DNA of 64,000 nucleotides, taken from the NCBI GenBank assembly GCA_028686345.1, contig JAQUCE010000008.1, positions 1 through 64,000 on the forward strand, in the 5' to 3' direction. A model generated the notes under the pieces. It did no database searches. It was not told the origin of the DNA and saw only the letters and a program-made list of their open reading frames with translations. Both the position numbers and the translations under genes were made by a program. The stretch comes from Kiritimatiellia bacterium. Its GTDB lineage: Bacteria > Verrucomicrobiota > Kiritimatiellia > RFP12 > UBA1067. The stretch's first letter is position 1; each line of letters begins with the position of its first letter. Of the stretch, positions 25,768 through 34,525 are shown in pieces.

Positions 25768-26838
25768 ATGAAGCTAAAAAAGATCCATTTACGGGGATAT
25801 AAATCTATTGACGGCCAAGTAGGGCAAATTATCCCGCTTGGTAACATAACGGTATTGCTTGGAGCTAACGGTTCAGGGAAGAGTAATCTGGTTTCGTTCT
25901 TCAAGATGCTGAATTATATGATGACAGGTGCTCTTCAACAATATGTCGGCAAGCAAGGAGTCAGTAGCCTGTTGTTCTACGGTATTAAGAAAACCGAATC
26001 CATGTCTTTCACGCTTTTCTTGGAATCTGATTCCGCTCACGATGAATACGAGGTTAAACTTTCGCATGGACTTCCTGATCGCTTATTCATCAGCGGTGAA
26101 AAAATTACATATCATAAAATCAGCCCGCCTTCACCGCATCCGCAAGAATACTTTCTGGACGCGGGAGGCGCTGAATTGGGACTAGGCAATGGCAAAAGGA
26201 AGACTAGCCGGATTCTTTATGCGCTGCTATCCGGCATCCGCACCTATCAGTTTCACGACACCTCGGATACAGCGAAAATCAAGGATCGTGGCTATGTCGA
26301 TGACGCTAAGTATCTGCGCAGCGATGCTGGTAATCTGGCCGCATTTTTGAGGATGCTGAAGGAACATTCCGAGTACAAGAGTTATTATGCACGCATTGTT
26401 CGACATATCCAAACCGTTATGCCCCAATTTGGTGATTTCGATCTGGAACCGATTCCGGGCAACAATAACTATGTCCGTCTGAACTGGCAGGATTCATCCG
26501 GCAGCGATTATCTGTTTGGCCCCGACCAAATATCGGATGGTTCCCTTCGCTTTATGGCATTGGCAACGCTCTTGCTTCAACCGCCAGACCTCCTACCGAA
26601 GTTTATTATCCTAGATGAGCCTGAACTTGGACTGCACCCGGCGGCAATCGCGGAGCTTGCCGGAATTGTCCGTTCTGCTTCACAAAAGACTCAGGTGCTA
26701 TTGGCTACCCAATCTACCCGTCTGATTGACGAGTTTTCACTAGACGATTTATTAGTCGTCGAACGGGATGTGGAGAAAAACTGTACTGTTTTCAGAAAAC
26801 TTGATTCTGAACAACTTAACGGGGAGTCACATGAATAA
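25768..26838 (+). CDS. RecF/SMC-like AAA ATPase between pglX and pglZ
   Basis: 356 aa. Walker A GANGSGKS at residues 32-39, a signature-like QISDGSLRFMALATLLL, Walker B FIILDEPELGLHP and ATQSTRLIDEF. It is a predicted ATPase of the stand-alone RecF-like class (AAA15/AAA21). Close relatives usually end with a longer tail and are followed by a DUF4276/Toprim-like partner gene. Here the tail is short (FRKLDSEQLNGESHE) and no such partner exists, so it may be truncated or specialised. TTAAAGGAG precedes the ATG. The stop overlaps the pglZ start. Confidence 0.8.
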   Translation: MKLKKIHLRGYKSIDGQVGQIIPLGNITVLLGANGSGKSNLVSFFKMLNYMMTGALQQYVGKQGVSSLLFYGIKKTESMSFTLFLESDSAHDEYEVKLSHGLPDRLFISGEKITYHKISPPSPHPQEYFLDAGGAELGLGNGKRKTSRILYALLSGIRTYQFHDTSDTAKIKDRGYVDDAKYLRSDAGNLAAFLRMLKEHSEYKSYYARIVRHIQTVMPQFGDFDLEPIPGNNNYVRLNWQDSSGSDYLFGPDQISDGSLRFMALATLLLQPPDLLPKFIILDEPELGLHPAAIAELAGIVRSASQKTQVLLATQSTRLIDEFSLDDLLVVERDVEKNCTVFRKLDSEQLNGESHE

Positions 26839-29398
26839 CCGTATAGCGCAAGCACTGTTTAAAGTCTTTGAGCGACACAGGATTGTGTTCTGGCACGACG
26901 CCAAGAGAGAGTTGAGAGCCGACTTTTGGGCGATTCAATTGCCCGATGTCAAAAAGCTCGAGCTGACTAACAACGAGTTTGGTATAAAGCACAAGATTCT
27001 GCGTGAGCAGCCGGAGCAGAAGTTTTTGCTTTACCGAGAAGGGCCGCAGCCGGCTGATCTGGATAATTGGCTGTTGGATGTGGAGCTGGCTTACGGGGAG
27101 TTCCGTTCCGACCAAAGTGCTATTTGGTTGTCCGAATTGGAGCTTGGCCTGGAGTTGGCAGATGTGGTGCAGGAGCATGTTGAATTTTATCAGGCAGTTA
27201 AACGCAAGGACGCCCTCAAGAAACTGCTGAAAGCTGACGACACTGCTGGACAGATTCGACTGAAGATGCTGGCGGTATGCACCGGCGGCGAACCGCGCGT
27301 GGATGCGGTGATGGAAAACTTACTTCAGGAACTTTCGGCCGGTCGTGAGGAGCAAATCAAACTTATAGGTCGTTGTAACCTTGACGGTTTTTTGTGGGAA
27401 AAACTGTTTCAACTGTTTGATTATCACTCTACTGTGAAGAGCATCAAGGACTTTGTTCTGCGCGTTTTCAGTGATAGCTATGAAATTGATCTCGATTCAG
27501 AAAAATATACTGAAATTAGAAAACGTGATAAGAATGAAAAAAAACTGCCATCGCGGATGTCTCAGGACATTCTGGTGTTTCTCAAACGGTGGAAAGACAG
27601 CCGTCAGTTCGAAAACGCTTTCGAGACGCTTTCGGGAGAGTGCGCCGAGGTACTGGGCATTGAGCAGGATCTGGATAAGCGGGATTTTCGCGATTTGATT
27701 GAGGTGGATTACTTCCGTCTGATCGATCAGAAGATCATTAGCGACTTGGTGCGGGCGGTGGCAGCTCGGACGGTCTCTAGCGGTGAAGTTGCGATCTGGG
27801 TTCGTCAGCGTCGTCAAGGGCACTGGTATCGGGAGTATTGCCACGTGTATGAGGCGATTGACTATGCCGCTCAGTTTCAAGAAAAGCTAACAGTCGTAAG
27901 TGGACAATGGTCGGTACAAGCCACGGTTGGCTGGTCGCTGGCCACGTGGGTTCAGCGCTATGCGGAAACATGGTATAAGCTTGATCAACTCTACCGTAAA
28001 TTCACCTACCACGTGCGTATGTCGGGCCAGGCGTCGCTGATGGGCACCCTGACCGATCAGATCGAAAACCTCTACTCCAACAACTATCTTTTGAAGTTGG
28101 GCGACCGCTTCCAGGCTTTTGTGGAACAGGCGACAAAATGGGAAGCGTTGCCTGTGTTTAATCAGAGGGACTTTTTCGAGCACTGTGTTCTGCCGTTTCC
28201 GCGCAAGGATAACAAGGTGTGCGTAATCATCTCCGACGCGATGCGTTACGAGATCGGCGAAGAGTTGCTGAGCTGCATTCGTCAGGAGGATCGCTATAGC
28301 GCTGAGCTGGAACCCGTGCTTTCTATGCTGCCTAGCTACACCCAGCTTGGTATGGCGGCACTCTTGCCCAACAAGGAGTTGGCGATTGCTGATAATGATA
28401 CGGGCACCGTCTTAGTCGATGGCCAAAGCTCTCAAGGCACAGCCAACCGCAACAAGATCCTGGGGCAGGTAGCAGGTGTACGGGCTAAGGCTTGCAAGGC
28501 TGATGCGTTGATGTCCATGAACAGAGACGATTGCCGGGCACTGGTGCGGGATCATGACGTGATTTACGTTTACCACAACCGTATTGACGCTACGGGCGAT
28601 AAGCGGGATTCTGAGGAACGGGTTTTTGAGGCGGTGGAAGAAACTGTACAGGAGTTGATTCGCCTGATTAAGAAGCTGAATAACGCGAATATATACAATT
28701 TTCTCGTAACGTCTGACCATGGATTCATCTACCAGAATCGAGTTATCGAGGAGAGCGACTTTTCTGGCGTTGCTATTAACGGAGAACAGATTCTGTACCG
28801 TGACCGCCGCTTTATACTCGGCAAGGGGCTCGCTGAGGCATCTGGGTTGCATACATTTACTCCTGCTCAACTCGGCCTTACCGGTCAAGTGGATGTTCAG
28901 ATTCCCAAATCGATTAACCGCCTGCGCTTGCAGGGAGCTGGCAGCCGATTCGTGCATGGTGGCGCATCGTTGCAGGAGGTTGTTATCCCACTGATCAAGA
29001 TCAACAAGAAACGGCAGAGCGATGTGACTGCTGTAGAGGTGAATATCCTGCGAGGAGCCAACTCGGTAATTACCTCTGGCCAATTAGCAGTGATCATGTA
29101 CCAGAGTGTGCCGGCAACAGACAAAATTCAGTCACGTACGCTGCGGGCGGGTATCTACACTGAGGCTGGCGAATTGATCTCGGACAGTCATGATCTGATC
29201 TTTGATCTCAGTTCGGAAAATCCACGTGAGCGGGAGTTGCAAGTGCGCTTTTTGTTCACACGTAAAGCCGACAAAGCCAATGGGCAGTATGTCACTCTGC
29301 GATTGGAAGAAAACCATGCTGGGACTTCACATTACAAAGAATACAAATCGATCCGATATTTAATGCAGCGTTCATTTACGAGTGATTTTGATTTTTGA
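26831..29398 (+). CDS. pglZ: BREX alkaline-phosphatase-fold protein PglZ (type 1)
   Basis: 855 aa from the ATG at 26831, which overlaps the ATPase stop; it begins MNNRIAQALFKVFERHRIVF, the family's usual opening. Metal-binding motifs of the alkaline phosphatase superfamily are present: VIISDAMRYE (D469) and VTSDHGF (D629). PglZ is a core effector or scaffold of BREX that binds PglX and carries metal-dependent nuclease/phosphatase chemistry in studied homologues. An in-frame repeat (27887-27947, read as TVVSGQWSVQATVGWSLATW) lies mid-protein. No frame damage is seen. Confidence 0.92.
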   Translation: MNNRIAQALFKVFERHRIVFWHDAKRELRADFWAIQLPDVKKLELTNNEFGIKHKILREQPEQKFLLYREGPQPADLDNWLLDVELAYGEFRSDQSAIWLSELELGLELADVVQEHVEFYQAVKRKDALKKLLKADDTAGQIRLKMLAVCTGGEPRVDAVMENLLQELSAGREEQIKLIGRCNLDGFLWEKLFQLFDYHSTVKSIKDFVLRVFSDSYEIDLDSEKYTEIRKRDKNEKKLPSRMSQDILVFLKRWKDSRQFENAFETLSGECAEVLGIEQDLDKRDFRDLIEVDYFRLIDQKIISDLVRAVAARTVSSGEVAIWVRQRRQGHWYREYCHVYEAIDYAAQFQEKLTVVSGQWSVQATVGWSLATWVQRYAETWYKLDQLYRKFTYHVRMSGQASLMGTLTDQIENLYSNNYLLKLGDRFQAFVEQATKWEALPVFNQRDFFEHCVLPFPRKDNKVCVIISDAMRYEIGEELLSCIRQEDRYSAELEPVLSMLPSYTQLGMAALLPNKELAIADNDTGTVLVDGQSSQGTANRNKILGQVAGVRAKACKADALMSMNRDDCRALVRDHDVIYVYHNRIDATGDKRDSEERVFEAVEETVQELIRLIKKLNNANIYNFLVTSDHGFIYQNRVIEESDFSGVAINGEQILYRDRRFILGKGLAEASGLHTFTPAQLGLTGQVDVQIPKSINRLRLQGAGSRFVHGGASLQEVVIPLIKINKKRQSDVTAVEVNILRGANSVITSGQLAVIMYQSVPATDKIQSRTLRAGIYTEAGELISDSHDLIFDLSSENPRERELQVRFLFTRKADKANGQYVTLRLEENHAGTSHYKEYKSIRYLMQRSFTSDFDF
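27887..27947. repeat. In-frame SGQWSV-type mini-repeat in pglZ
   Basis: GTAAGTGGACAATGGTCGGT and the following GGCTGGTCGCTGGCCACG are degenerate copies of the (C)AGTGG/CAATGG repeat class that is often read through as VVSGQWSV. It extends PglZ by roughly 20 residues without a frame change. Confidence 0.5.
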
Positions 29399-29424
29399 TG
29401 AGGAACCACGGATGAACAAGAAGG

Positions 29425-29560
29425 AACCACAGATGAACACAGATGAACACGGATTTTTATTTAAAGAGGAAGGACATCAAATTTTTAAGTTTTCAAAATT
29501 TCAGCGAGAGCACCTCGTTCTATGAGTTTTATCTGTGTCAATTTGTGTTAATCTGTGGTT
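29425..29560. repeat. GxxExxY mini-element, unit 1
   Basis: 136 bp bounded by AACCACAGATGAACACAGAT and an inverted copy ending ATCTGTGGTT. Inside is a 30-codon frame, MNTDEHGFLFKEEGHQI joined to FKFSKFQREHLVL. These are the first 17 and last 13 codons of the GxxExxY gene at 29766, so the unit is an internal-deletion derivative. Confidence 0.85.
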
Positions 29561-29591
29561 CAAAGTAGCCATCAATAGATGAACAAGGAGG

Positions 29592-29726
29592 AACCACAGA
29601 TGAACACAGATGAACACGGATTTTATTTAAAGAGGAAGGACATCAAATTTTTAAGTTTTCAAAATTTCAGCGAGAGCACCTCGTTCTATGAGTTTTATCT
29701 GTGTCAATTTGTGTTAATCTGTGGTT
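29592..29726. repeat. GxxExxY mini-element, unit 2
   Basis: 135 bp, nearly identical to unit 1 but with one T fewer in the run after GGATTT, which shifts the residual frame. It has the same inverted ends. Confidence 0.85.
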
Positions 29727-29765
29727 CAAAGTAGCCATCAATAGATGAACAAGGAGGAACCACAG

Positions 29766-30149
29766 ATGAACACAAATGAACACGGATTTTTATTTAAAGA
29801 GGAAACACATCAAATTATTGGATGTGCGATGGAGGTGTTGAACACGTTAGGACACGGTCTTTTAGAAAAACCTTACGAAAATGCCCTGTGTGTGGAATTT
29901 GGATTGAGAAATATTCCTTTTTCTCAACAGCCTCGTTTTGATGTGGTCTACAAGACAGTGAAAATCGGCGAGTACGTTCCTGATCTGATCGTATTTGACA
30001 GGATTGTAGTTGATACAAAAACCATTGAACGTATCACAGATCACGAAAGAGGAAAGATGATCAATTATTTAAGGCTCACGAAACTTCGTGTTGGTCTGGT
30101 TCTGAACTTTAAGTTCTCAAAACTTCAGTGGGAACGCCTCGTGCTATGA
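29766..30149 (+). CDS. GxxExxY protein (unit 3 of the array)
   Basis: 127 aa. The start MNTNEHGFLFKEETHQIIGC has AAGGAGG upstream. The family motif G-LL-E-KP-Y is present in LGHGLLEKPYENAL, followed by FDVVYKTVKIGEYVPDLIVFDRIVVDTKTIE; the D...(D/E)-x-K pattern suggests a PD-(D/E)XK-like nuclease fold, but the function is unknown. Such genes commonly sit within these AACCACAGATGAACAC arms. The left arm starts at 29758; no right arm directly follows the stop, so the unit is one-ended here. It lies between pglZ and brxL and is probably a mobile passenger rather than a BREX component. Confidence 0.8.
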   Translation: MNTNEHGFLFKEETHQIIGCAMEVLNTLGHGLLEKPYENALCVEFGLRNIPFSQQPRFDVVYKTVKIGEYVPDLIVFDRIVVDTKTIERITDHERGKMINYLRLTKLRVGLVLNFKFSKLQWERLVL

Positions 30150-30179
30150 ACAAGAAGGAACCACGGGGGAGCAGGAAAG

Positions 30180-30327
30180 AACCACAGATGAACACAGATG
30201 AACACGGATTTTTATTTAAAGAGGAAACATACCAAATTATCGGCCATGTTGGTCGGCTTTATTAATTCTATTCAAAAACTGATTACTGATGAATTTTATC
30301 TGGGTTGATCTGTGTTAATCTGTGGTT
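30180..30327. repeat. GxxExxY mini-element, unit 4
   Basis: 148 bp with both arms. The internal frame begins like the GxxExxY gene (KEETYQIIGH) and then stops after a deletion that differs from units 1, 2 and 5. Confidence 0.8.
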
Positions 30328-30358
30328 CAAACGAGCCATCAATAGATGAACAAGAAGG

Positions 30359-30493
30359 AACTACAGATGAACACAGATGAACACGGATTTTATTTAAAGA
30401 GGAAGCACATCAAATCTTTAAGTTCTCAAAATTTCAGCGGGAGCACCTCGTTCTATGAGTTTTATCTGTGTCGATCTGTGTTAATCTGTGGTT
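30359..30493. repeat. GxxExxY mini-element, unit 5
   Basis: 135 bp with one change in the left arm (AACTACAG) and an intact right arm ending at 30493. The internal deletion resembles units 1 and 2. A further right half-arm (AATCTGTGGTT) follows near 30520, just before the brxL ribosome site. Confidence 0.8.
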
Positions 30494-30544
30494 CAAAGGA
30501 AACAAATCACTAGCGAATTTAATCTGTGGTTAAAAGGAGTTATC

Positions 30545-32605
30545 ATGAATACTTTAGACGAAAAAATCAATCAATGGTTCCCGGGACTTGTCGTGCGCAA
30601 GGATCTTGTCAAGACAGTCAAGGGCAACGCCATCGTTCCCTCTTATGTGCTGGAATACCTGCTGGGGCAGTATTGCGCCACCAGCGATGAGCCGACGATC
30701 CAAACCGGCATCGAAACGGTTAAGGAAATCTTGCGCAAACATTACGTGCATCGCAACGAAGCAGGCCTGATTCGCTCAAATATCAAGGAAATGGGGCGCT
30801 ACAAGGTTATCGATAAAGTAGGCGTCAATTTGAATGACAAAGATGACGTTTACGAAGCCACATTTGAAAACCTGGGTATTAAAAAGGTGCTTGTCGATTC
30901 GGGAACGGTTAAGCAGCATCCTAAACTCCTCGTTGGGGGTGTTTGGTGCATATGTGGGATTGAATATGAACACAGCGAAGACCGCTCTGTACCTTGGATA
31001 CTGTCGTCGCTGAAGCCGATTCAGTTGTCGCATTTCGATTCTGAAGCCTACCTGGAGGCACGCAAGCAATTTACAACCGAAGAATGGATTGACCTGCTCA
31101 TCCAAAGCATCGGATTTGATCCTGAAATGTTCGGGAAGCGGAGCAAGTTGATTCAACTTGTAAGACTGATCCCGTTTTGCGAGCGCAACTACAACTTGAT
31201 CGAACTTGGCCCTAAAGGAACAGGTAAATCGCACATTTATTCTGAGTTTTCGCCCCATGGAACATTAGTCTCCGGTGGGGAAGCAACCTTAGCCAAGCTG
31301 TTCATTAACAACACGACCGGGAAAATAGGTCTCGTTGGCTATTGGGATGTCGTTGCAATGGATGAGTTCTCGGGGAGTAATAAGAAGCCGGACATTAAAC
31401 TGATCGACACGTTGAAAAACTATATGGCCAACAAATCATTTAATCGTGGTATGGGGCCTCAAGGGGCTGAAGCCTCCATGGTTTTTGTTGGCAACACCTC
31501 GCACAACGTGCCCTATATGCTGAAGCACAAGCATCTTTTCATGGATTTAGCGCAAACGTATCTCAACGCGGACGGACAGGCTATTCTGGACCGCATTCAT
31601 TGGTTCCTGCCGGGCTGGGAGATGGAGAATTTGCGCAACGAGATGTTCTCTTGTGGGTATGGTTTTGTGGTCGATTATCTGGCGGAAGTGCTTCGGTCTC
31701 TTCGTAATCACGATTACTCCGATCGCTATAAGGAACACTTTTCCCTCTCGGACGATATTTCGACGCGGGATCGCGATGGGATCAACAAGACATTTTCAGG
31801 TTTGATGAAAATCATATTTCCACATAACGACGCATCTAAAGAAGAGGTAGAAGAGTTGCTGAGATTTGCGATTGAAGGTCGCAAACGCGTCAAGGACCAG
31901 TTGATGCGGATTGACACGACCTATAGTGAGGTGCAGTTTGCCTATCTCGATGCGTCTCGGAAGACACACCTGGTCCGTACGCTTGAAGAGGAGGAATATC
32001 CCAACTACTACCACAGGACCATCGCTGAGGATGAAGAAGAGGGAGCCTCTGAAGCCTCGCAATCGGACTCTCCTCCAGCTTCATCCAAACCTGTCGTGTT
32101 GACTGAGCCTTCTCTTAAAGAAGATCACTTAACATTCCAAGAGAATCAGAGGGGAGTCTCCTTCGATGCGTTGTTCGGTCCTTATCTCAAGGGGGCCACA
32201 GCTATTACGGTTACCGATCCATACATACGCTTATTTTACCAGATGCGTAACTTCATGGAGTTTCTTGAAACTGTTGTGAAGCACAAGACCCCAGATGAAG
32301 AAGTGGCCGTTCATCTTGTGACGGTGGAAGACGAATTTTCTGGCGACAAGCAAATAGAGAACCTTGAGAAAATGAAAGACTCCGCTAGTGCGCTAGGCGT
32401 GAATCTCACATGGGAGTTCGACAATACCGGTATTCTCCATGCTCGTCATATTGTGACTGACCATGGGTGGAAAATTTCTCTGGATCGCGGCCTCGATATC
32501 TTCCAACGCTATGAGATGAACGAAGCTTTTTCCTTCGACAATCGACTACAGCAATATCGCCCCTGTAAGGCGTTTGAGATAACCTTTATTAAACAGATAG
32601 ATTGA
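30545..32605 (+). CDS. brxL: BREX Lon-like protein BrxL
   Basis: 686 aa from the ATG at 30545, chosen because AAAGGAG lies just upstream; longer in-frame codons derive from the repeat array. The AAA+ P-loop GPKGTGKS is at residues 222-229, with WDVVAMDEFSG as Walker B and MVFVGNTSHN as sensor. The C-terminal ~130 residues (FDALFGPYLKGATAITVTDPYIRLFYQMRNF) match the MIT-C/PLD-like extension seen in longer BrxL forms. BrxL is the Lon-related AAA+ factor of type 1 BREX, needed for defence and shown elsewhere to form DNA-encircling rings. It is the last gene of the operon, separated from pglZ by ~1.1 kb of repeats that may weaken or separate its expression. Confidence 0.92.
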   Translation: MNTLDEKINQWFPGLVVRKDLVKTVKGNAIVPSYVLEYLLGQYCATSDEPTIQTGIETVKEILRKHYVHRNEAGLIRSNIKEMGRYKVIDKVGVNLNDKDDVYEATFENLGIKKVLVDSGTVKQHPKLLVGGVWCICGIEYEHSEDRSVPWILSSLKPIQLSHFDSEAYLEARKQFTTEEWIDLLIQSIGFDPEMFGKRSKLIQLVRLIPFCERNYNLIELGPKGTGKSHIYSEFSPHGTLVSGGEATLAKLFINNTTGKIGLVGYWDVVAMDEFSGSNKKPDIKLIDTLKNYMANKSFNRGMGPQGAEASMVFVGNTSHNVPYMLKHKHLFMDLAQTYLNADGQAILDRIHWFLPGWEMENLRNEMFSCGYGFVVDYLAEVLRSLRNHDYSDRYKEHFSLSDDISTRDRDGINKTFSGLMKIIFPHNDASKEEVEELLRFAIEGRKRVKDQLMRIDTTYSEVQFAYLDASRKTHLVRTLEEEEYPNYYHRTIAEDEEEGASEASQSDSPPASSKPVVLTEPSLKEDHLTFQENQRGVSFDALFGPYLKGATAITVTDPYIRLFYQMRNFMEFLETVVKHKTPDEEVAVHLVTVEDEFSGDKQIENLEKMKDSASALGVNLTWEFDNTGILHARHIVTDHGWKISLDRGLDIFQRYEMNEAFSFDNRLQQYRPCKAFEITFIKQID

Positions 32606-33232
32606 TGGGTTTTGATCTGATTTTGTCTATAACTCGTCAGGCGCGTCCCTTACGGCTCGCGTAGCACTGTAGCCGCGGGCCGTGAACGCGGGGGGCTCGT
32701 TTATGGAGCGCCGCCTGGTAGCTTGCGGTTCGCATTGCGCGCTATTTTCGCTTTGCCGGCGTGGTCACGGCGCGCGTCCTACAAGCTTCGGCCTGATTGT
32801 AACTCGGGGCCGGTATCGGTATCGGTATCGAAAAGCGTACGAGGTCGATCCCGATCCCGGCCTCGACCTCGACCTCGACTCCGATGCAGCTGACCGTCGA
32901 GTTACCCAATCATTTTTTCGTAGCGCGCTGCGCGGCGGGCTTGTCTATTACCTCGCGTGCACGTGGTATAGGACAGTATCTGATTCCGCCAACAACTTCA
33001 AATGCGTGTAAAATCAGATTCAACATCATTGGCAACCAAACATCTACAAAGCCACAAGCTGGATTCCGTGCATCTCATTTTGAACCTGAGTAAATTTTTA
33101 CAAATCTGACGGTTTATAGCCTGTCATCGTTCTCGTGAAAATGGTAGAGTGGTTTAAATCTTGTGGGGGAAGATGAATGGATTTTCGAATGTTTGGCGAC
33201 TAAATAGGTAGCGAAGAATGATAAGGAGAGGT
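32606..33232. other. Intergenic region with low-complexity GGTATC and GACCTC repeats
   Basis: 32812-32830 holds three GGTATC units, and 32846-32885 holds GATCCC and GACCTC repeats that read YRYRYR and DPDP..DLDLD. The sequence from 32640 is clearly more GC-rich than its flanks and contains no credible gene. It marks the boundary between the BREX locus and the signalling genes. AT-rich DNA from 33090 to 33220 probably holds the promoter of the next gene. Confidence 0.6.
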
Positions 33233-34525
33233 ATGAGTGTATATCTTGAACAACTTGACTCAGATAGAAGACGTATAGTCACGTCTCTTCAGCATAGTAC
33301 ATCAGTTCTTCTCGATCATACACCACGATTTAAATATTTTACTCTTCATGGTAGTGTGCATACGCGAAATATTTTGGCCTTGCTTGATCTTCTAAATGAT
33401 GCAGGGCTCAGGTTAAGTAAGGACGAAGCCTTTTATCTCCTCTGTGCTATCTGCTGCCACGATGTTGGAATGGTCGTTCCACTTGCGGATTTAGACTATG
33501 CCTCAGTTTTTCATGGTCGAGAGCAACCAGCTGACCCAGTGAATTTAGAGAAACTGATTCGTACTTCGCATCATAACCTTGTCTCGCGATACATAGACAC
33601 CCACTTTGATTTTTTAGCAGAGTGCGGTTTAACGTCACCACAATGCACTCTCGTGAGCAAAATTGCTTCTGGGCATCGTGTTATAGATCTCTCTGATGAA
33701 CCTGGTCTGCAAAAGCCTCTTGGTGCTTTGTTGCGGGTTCTGGATGAGTTGGATGTTGGACCTTCCAGAGCTCCAGCGACGGTTCTTCGCGATCACTATG
33801 AGGAGTGGGATCCAACTTCATGCTGGCACTGGTTTAAACACAACATTACGTCAGAATGGGTAAAAGGGCATACTGTTGCGATTGAAGTGGGGGGTATTCC
33901 AAAGATCACCTTTAACATCGCGGTATGCCCACCGTCTGAGTCATCCATTGACTATTGGCTTCACCAGATCCGACGACCAATTGCGAAAGTTCTTTTCGAT
34001 GAGCATTGTCGTCGCATTATCCAAGAACATTGGGGTATTGACATCGCTGTTGAGAGTTCGCGGAATCTGTCCTGTACAGGACAGTCAGATGAGTCTTGGC
34101 GCTGCATTGAGGATCGAGCCTTGGCTGGACAACGCCAAGTCATACTTCTTATCGATGATGAGGTTCGAAAGATGGAAGATTTGATGATTCCACTCCAGCG
34201 TGATTACCATATTATCTTCGCACCGACGCTTCGCGATGCTCTTTTAAAGCTCCAAGCAACTCCTGTGGATTTGGCAATTGTCGATATGCAGATGGGGTCA
34301 TCAGACATTTTCTCTCCTGAACAGACAGATAACTATAAAAAAACGGGTAAGGTTATAGCTGATATGATTCGAGAAAAATGGCCGAAAACGCATGTAGGGA
34401 TTCTTACTGGCTCAAAACATAGTATGCCAGATGTCGAGGCTAGGGGCGATCTCGCCTTTTTTATGAGAAAGCCCATTGATCCAGACATTTTTGAGAAAGA
34501 GGTGAACCGTGTCCTCTCTCAATAA
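33233..34525 (+). CDS. HD-domain protein fused to a response-regulator receiver
   Basis: 430 aa from the ATG at 33233, with AAGGAG 5 nt upstream. The N-terminal two thirds has HD-like metal motifs: YFTLHGSVHTRNILALLDLL, CCHDVGMVVPLADLDYA, then RTSHHNLVSRYI and a later ASGHRVIDL. The arrangement resembles the HD/ATPase-associated phosphohydrolase domain found beside Hsp90-type ATPases. The C-terminal ~120 residues form a receiver domain: LLIDDEVRKMEDLM, phospho-acceptor D351 in AIVDMQMGS, then GILTGSK and MRKPID. Phosphorylation probably controls the HD domain. It overlaps the kinase gene by 17 nt, so the two form one signalling unit. Confidence 0.75.
   Translation: MSVYLEQLDSDRRRIVTSLQHSTSVLLDHTPRFKYFTLHGSVHTRNILALLDLLNDAGLRLSKDEAFYLLCAICCHDVGMVVPLADLDYASVFHGREQPADPVNLEKLIRTSHHNLVSRYIDTHFDFLAECGLTSPQCTLVSKIASGHRVIDLSDEPGLQKPLGALLRVLDELDVGPSRAPATVLRDHYEEWDPTSCWHWFKHNITSEWVKGHTVAIEVGGIPKITFNIAVCPPSESSIDYWLHQIRRPIAKVLFDEHCRRIIQEHWGIDIAVESSRNLSCTGQSDESWRCIEDRALAGQRQVILLIDDEVRKMEDLMIPLQRDYHIIFAPTLRDALLKLQATPVDLAIVDMQMGSSDIFSPEQTDNYKKTGKVIADMIREKWPKTHVGILTGSKHSMPDVEARGDLAFFMRKPIDPDIFEKEVNRVLSQ

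Noticed and set aside
32682-33093. ORFs across the low-complexity block
   Set aside because: Their sequence derives from 6-bp repeats (YRYRYR, DLDLD), with no ribosome site and no plausible fold.
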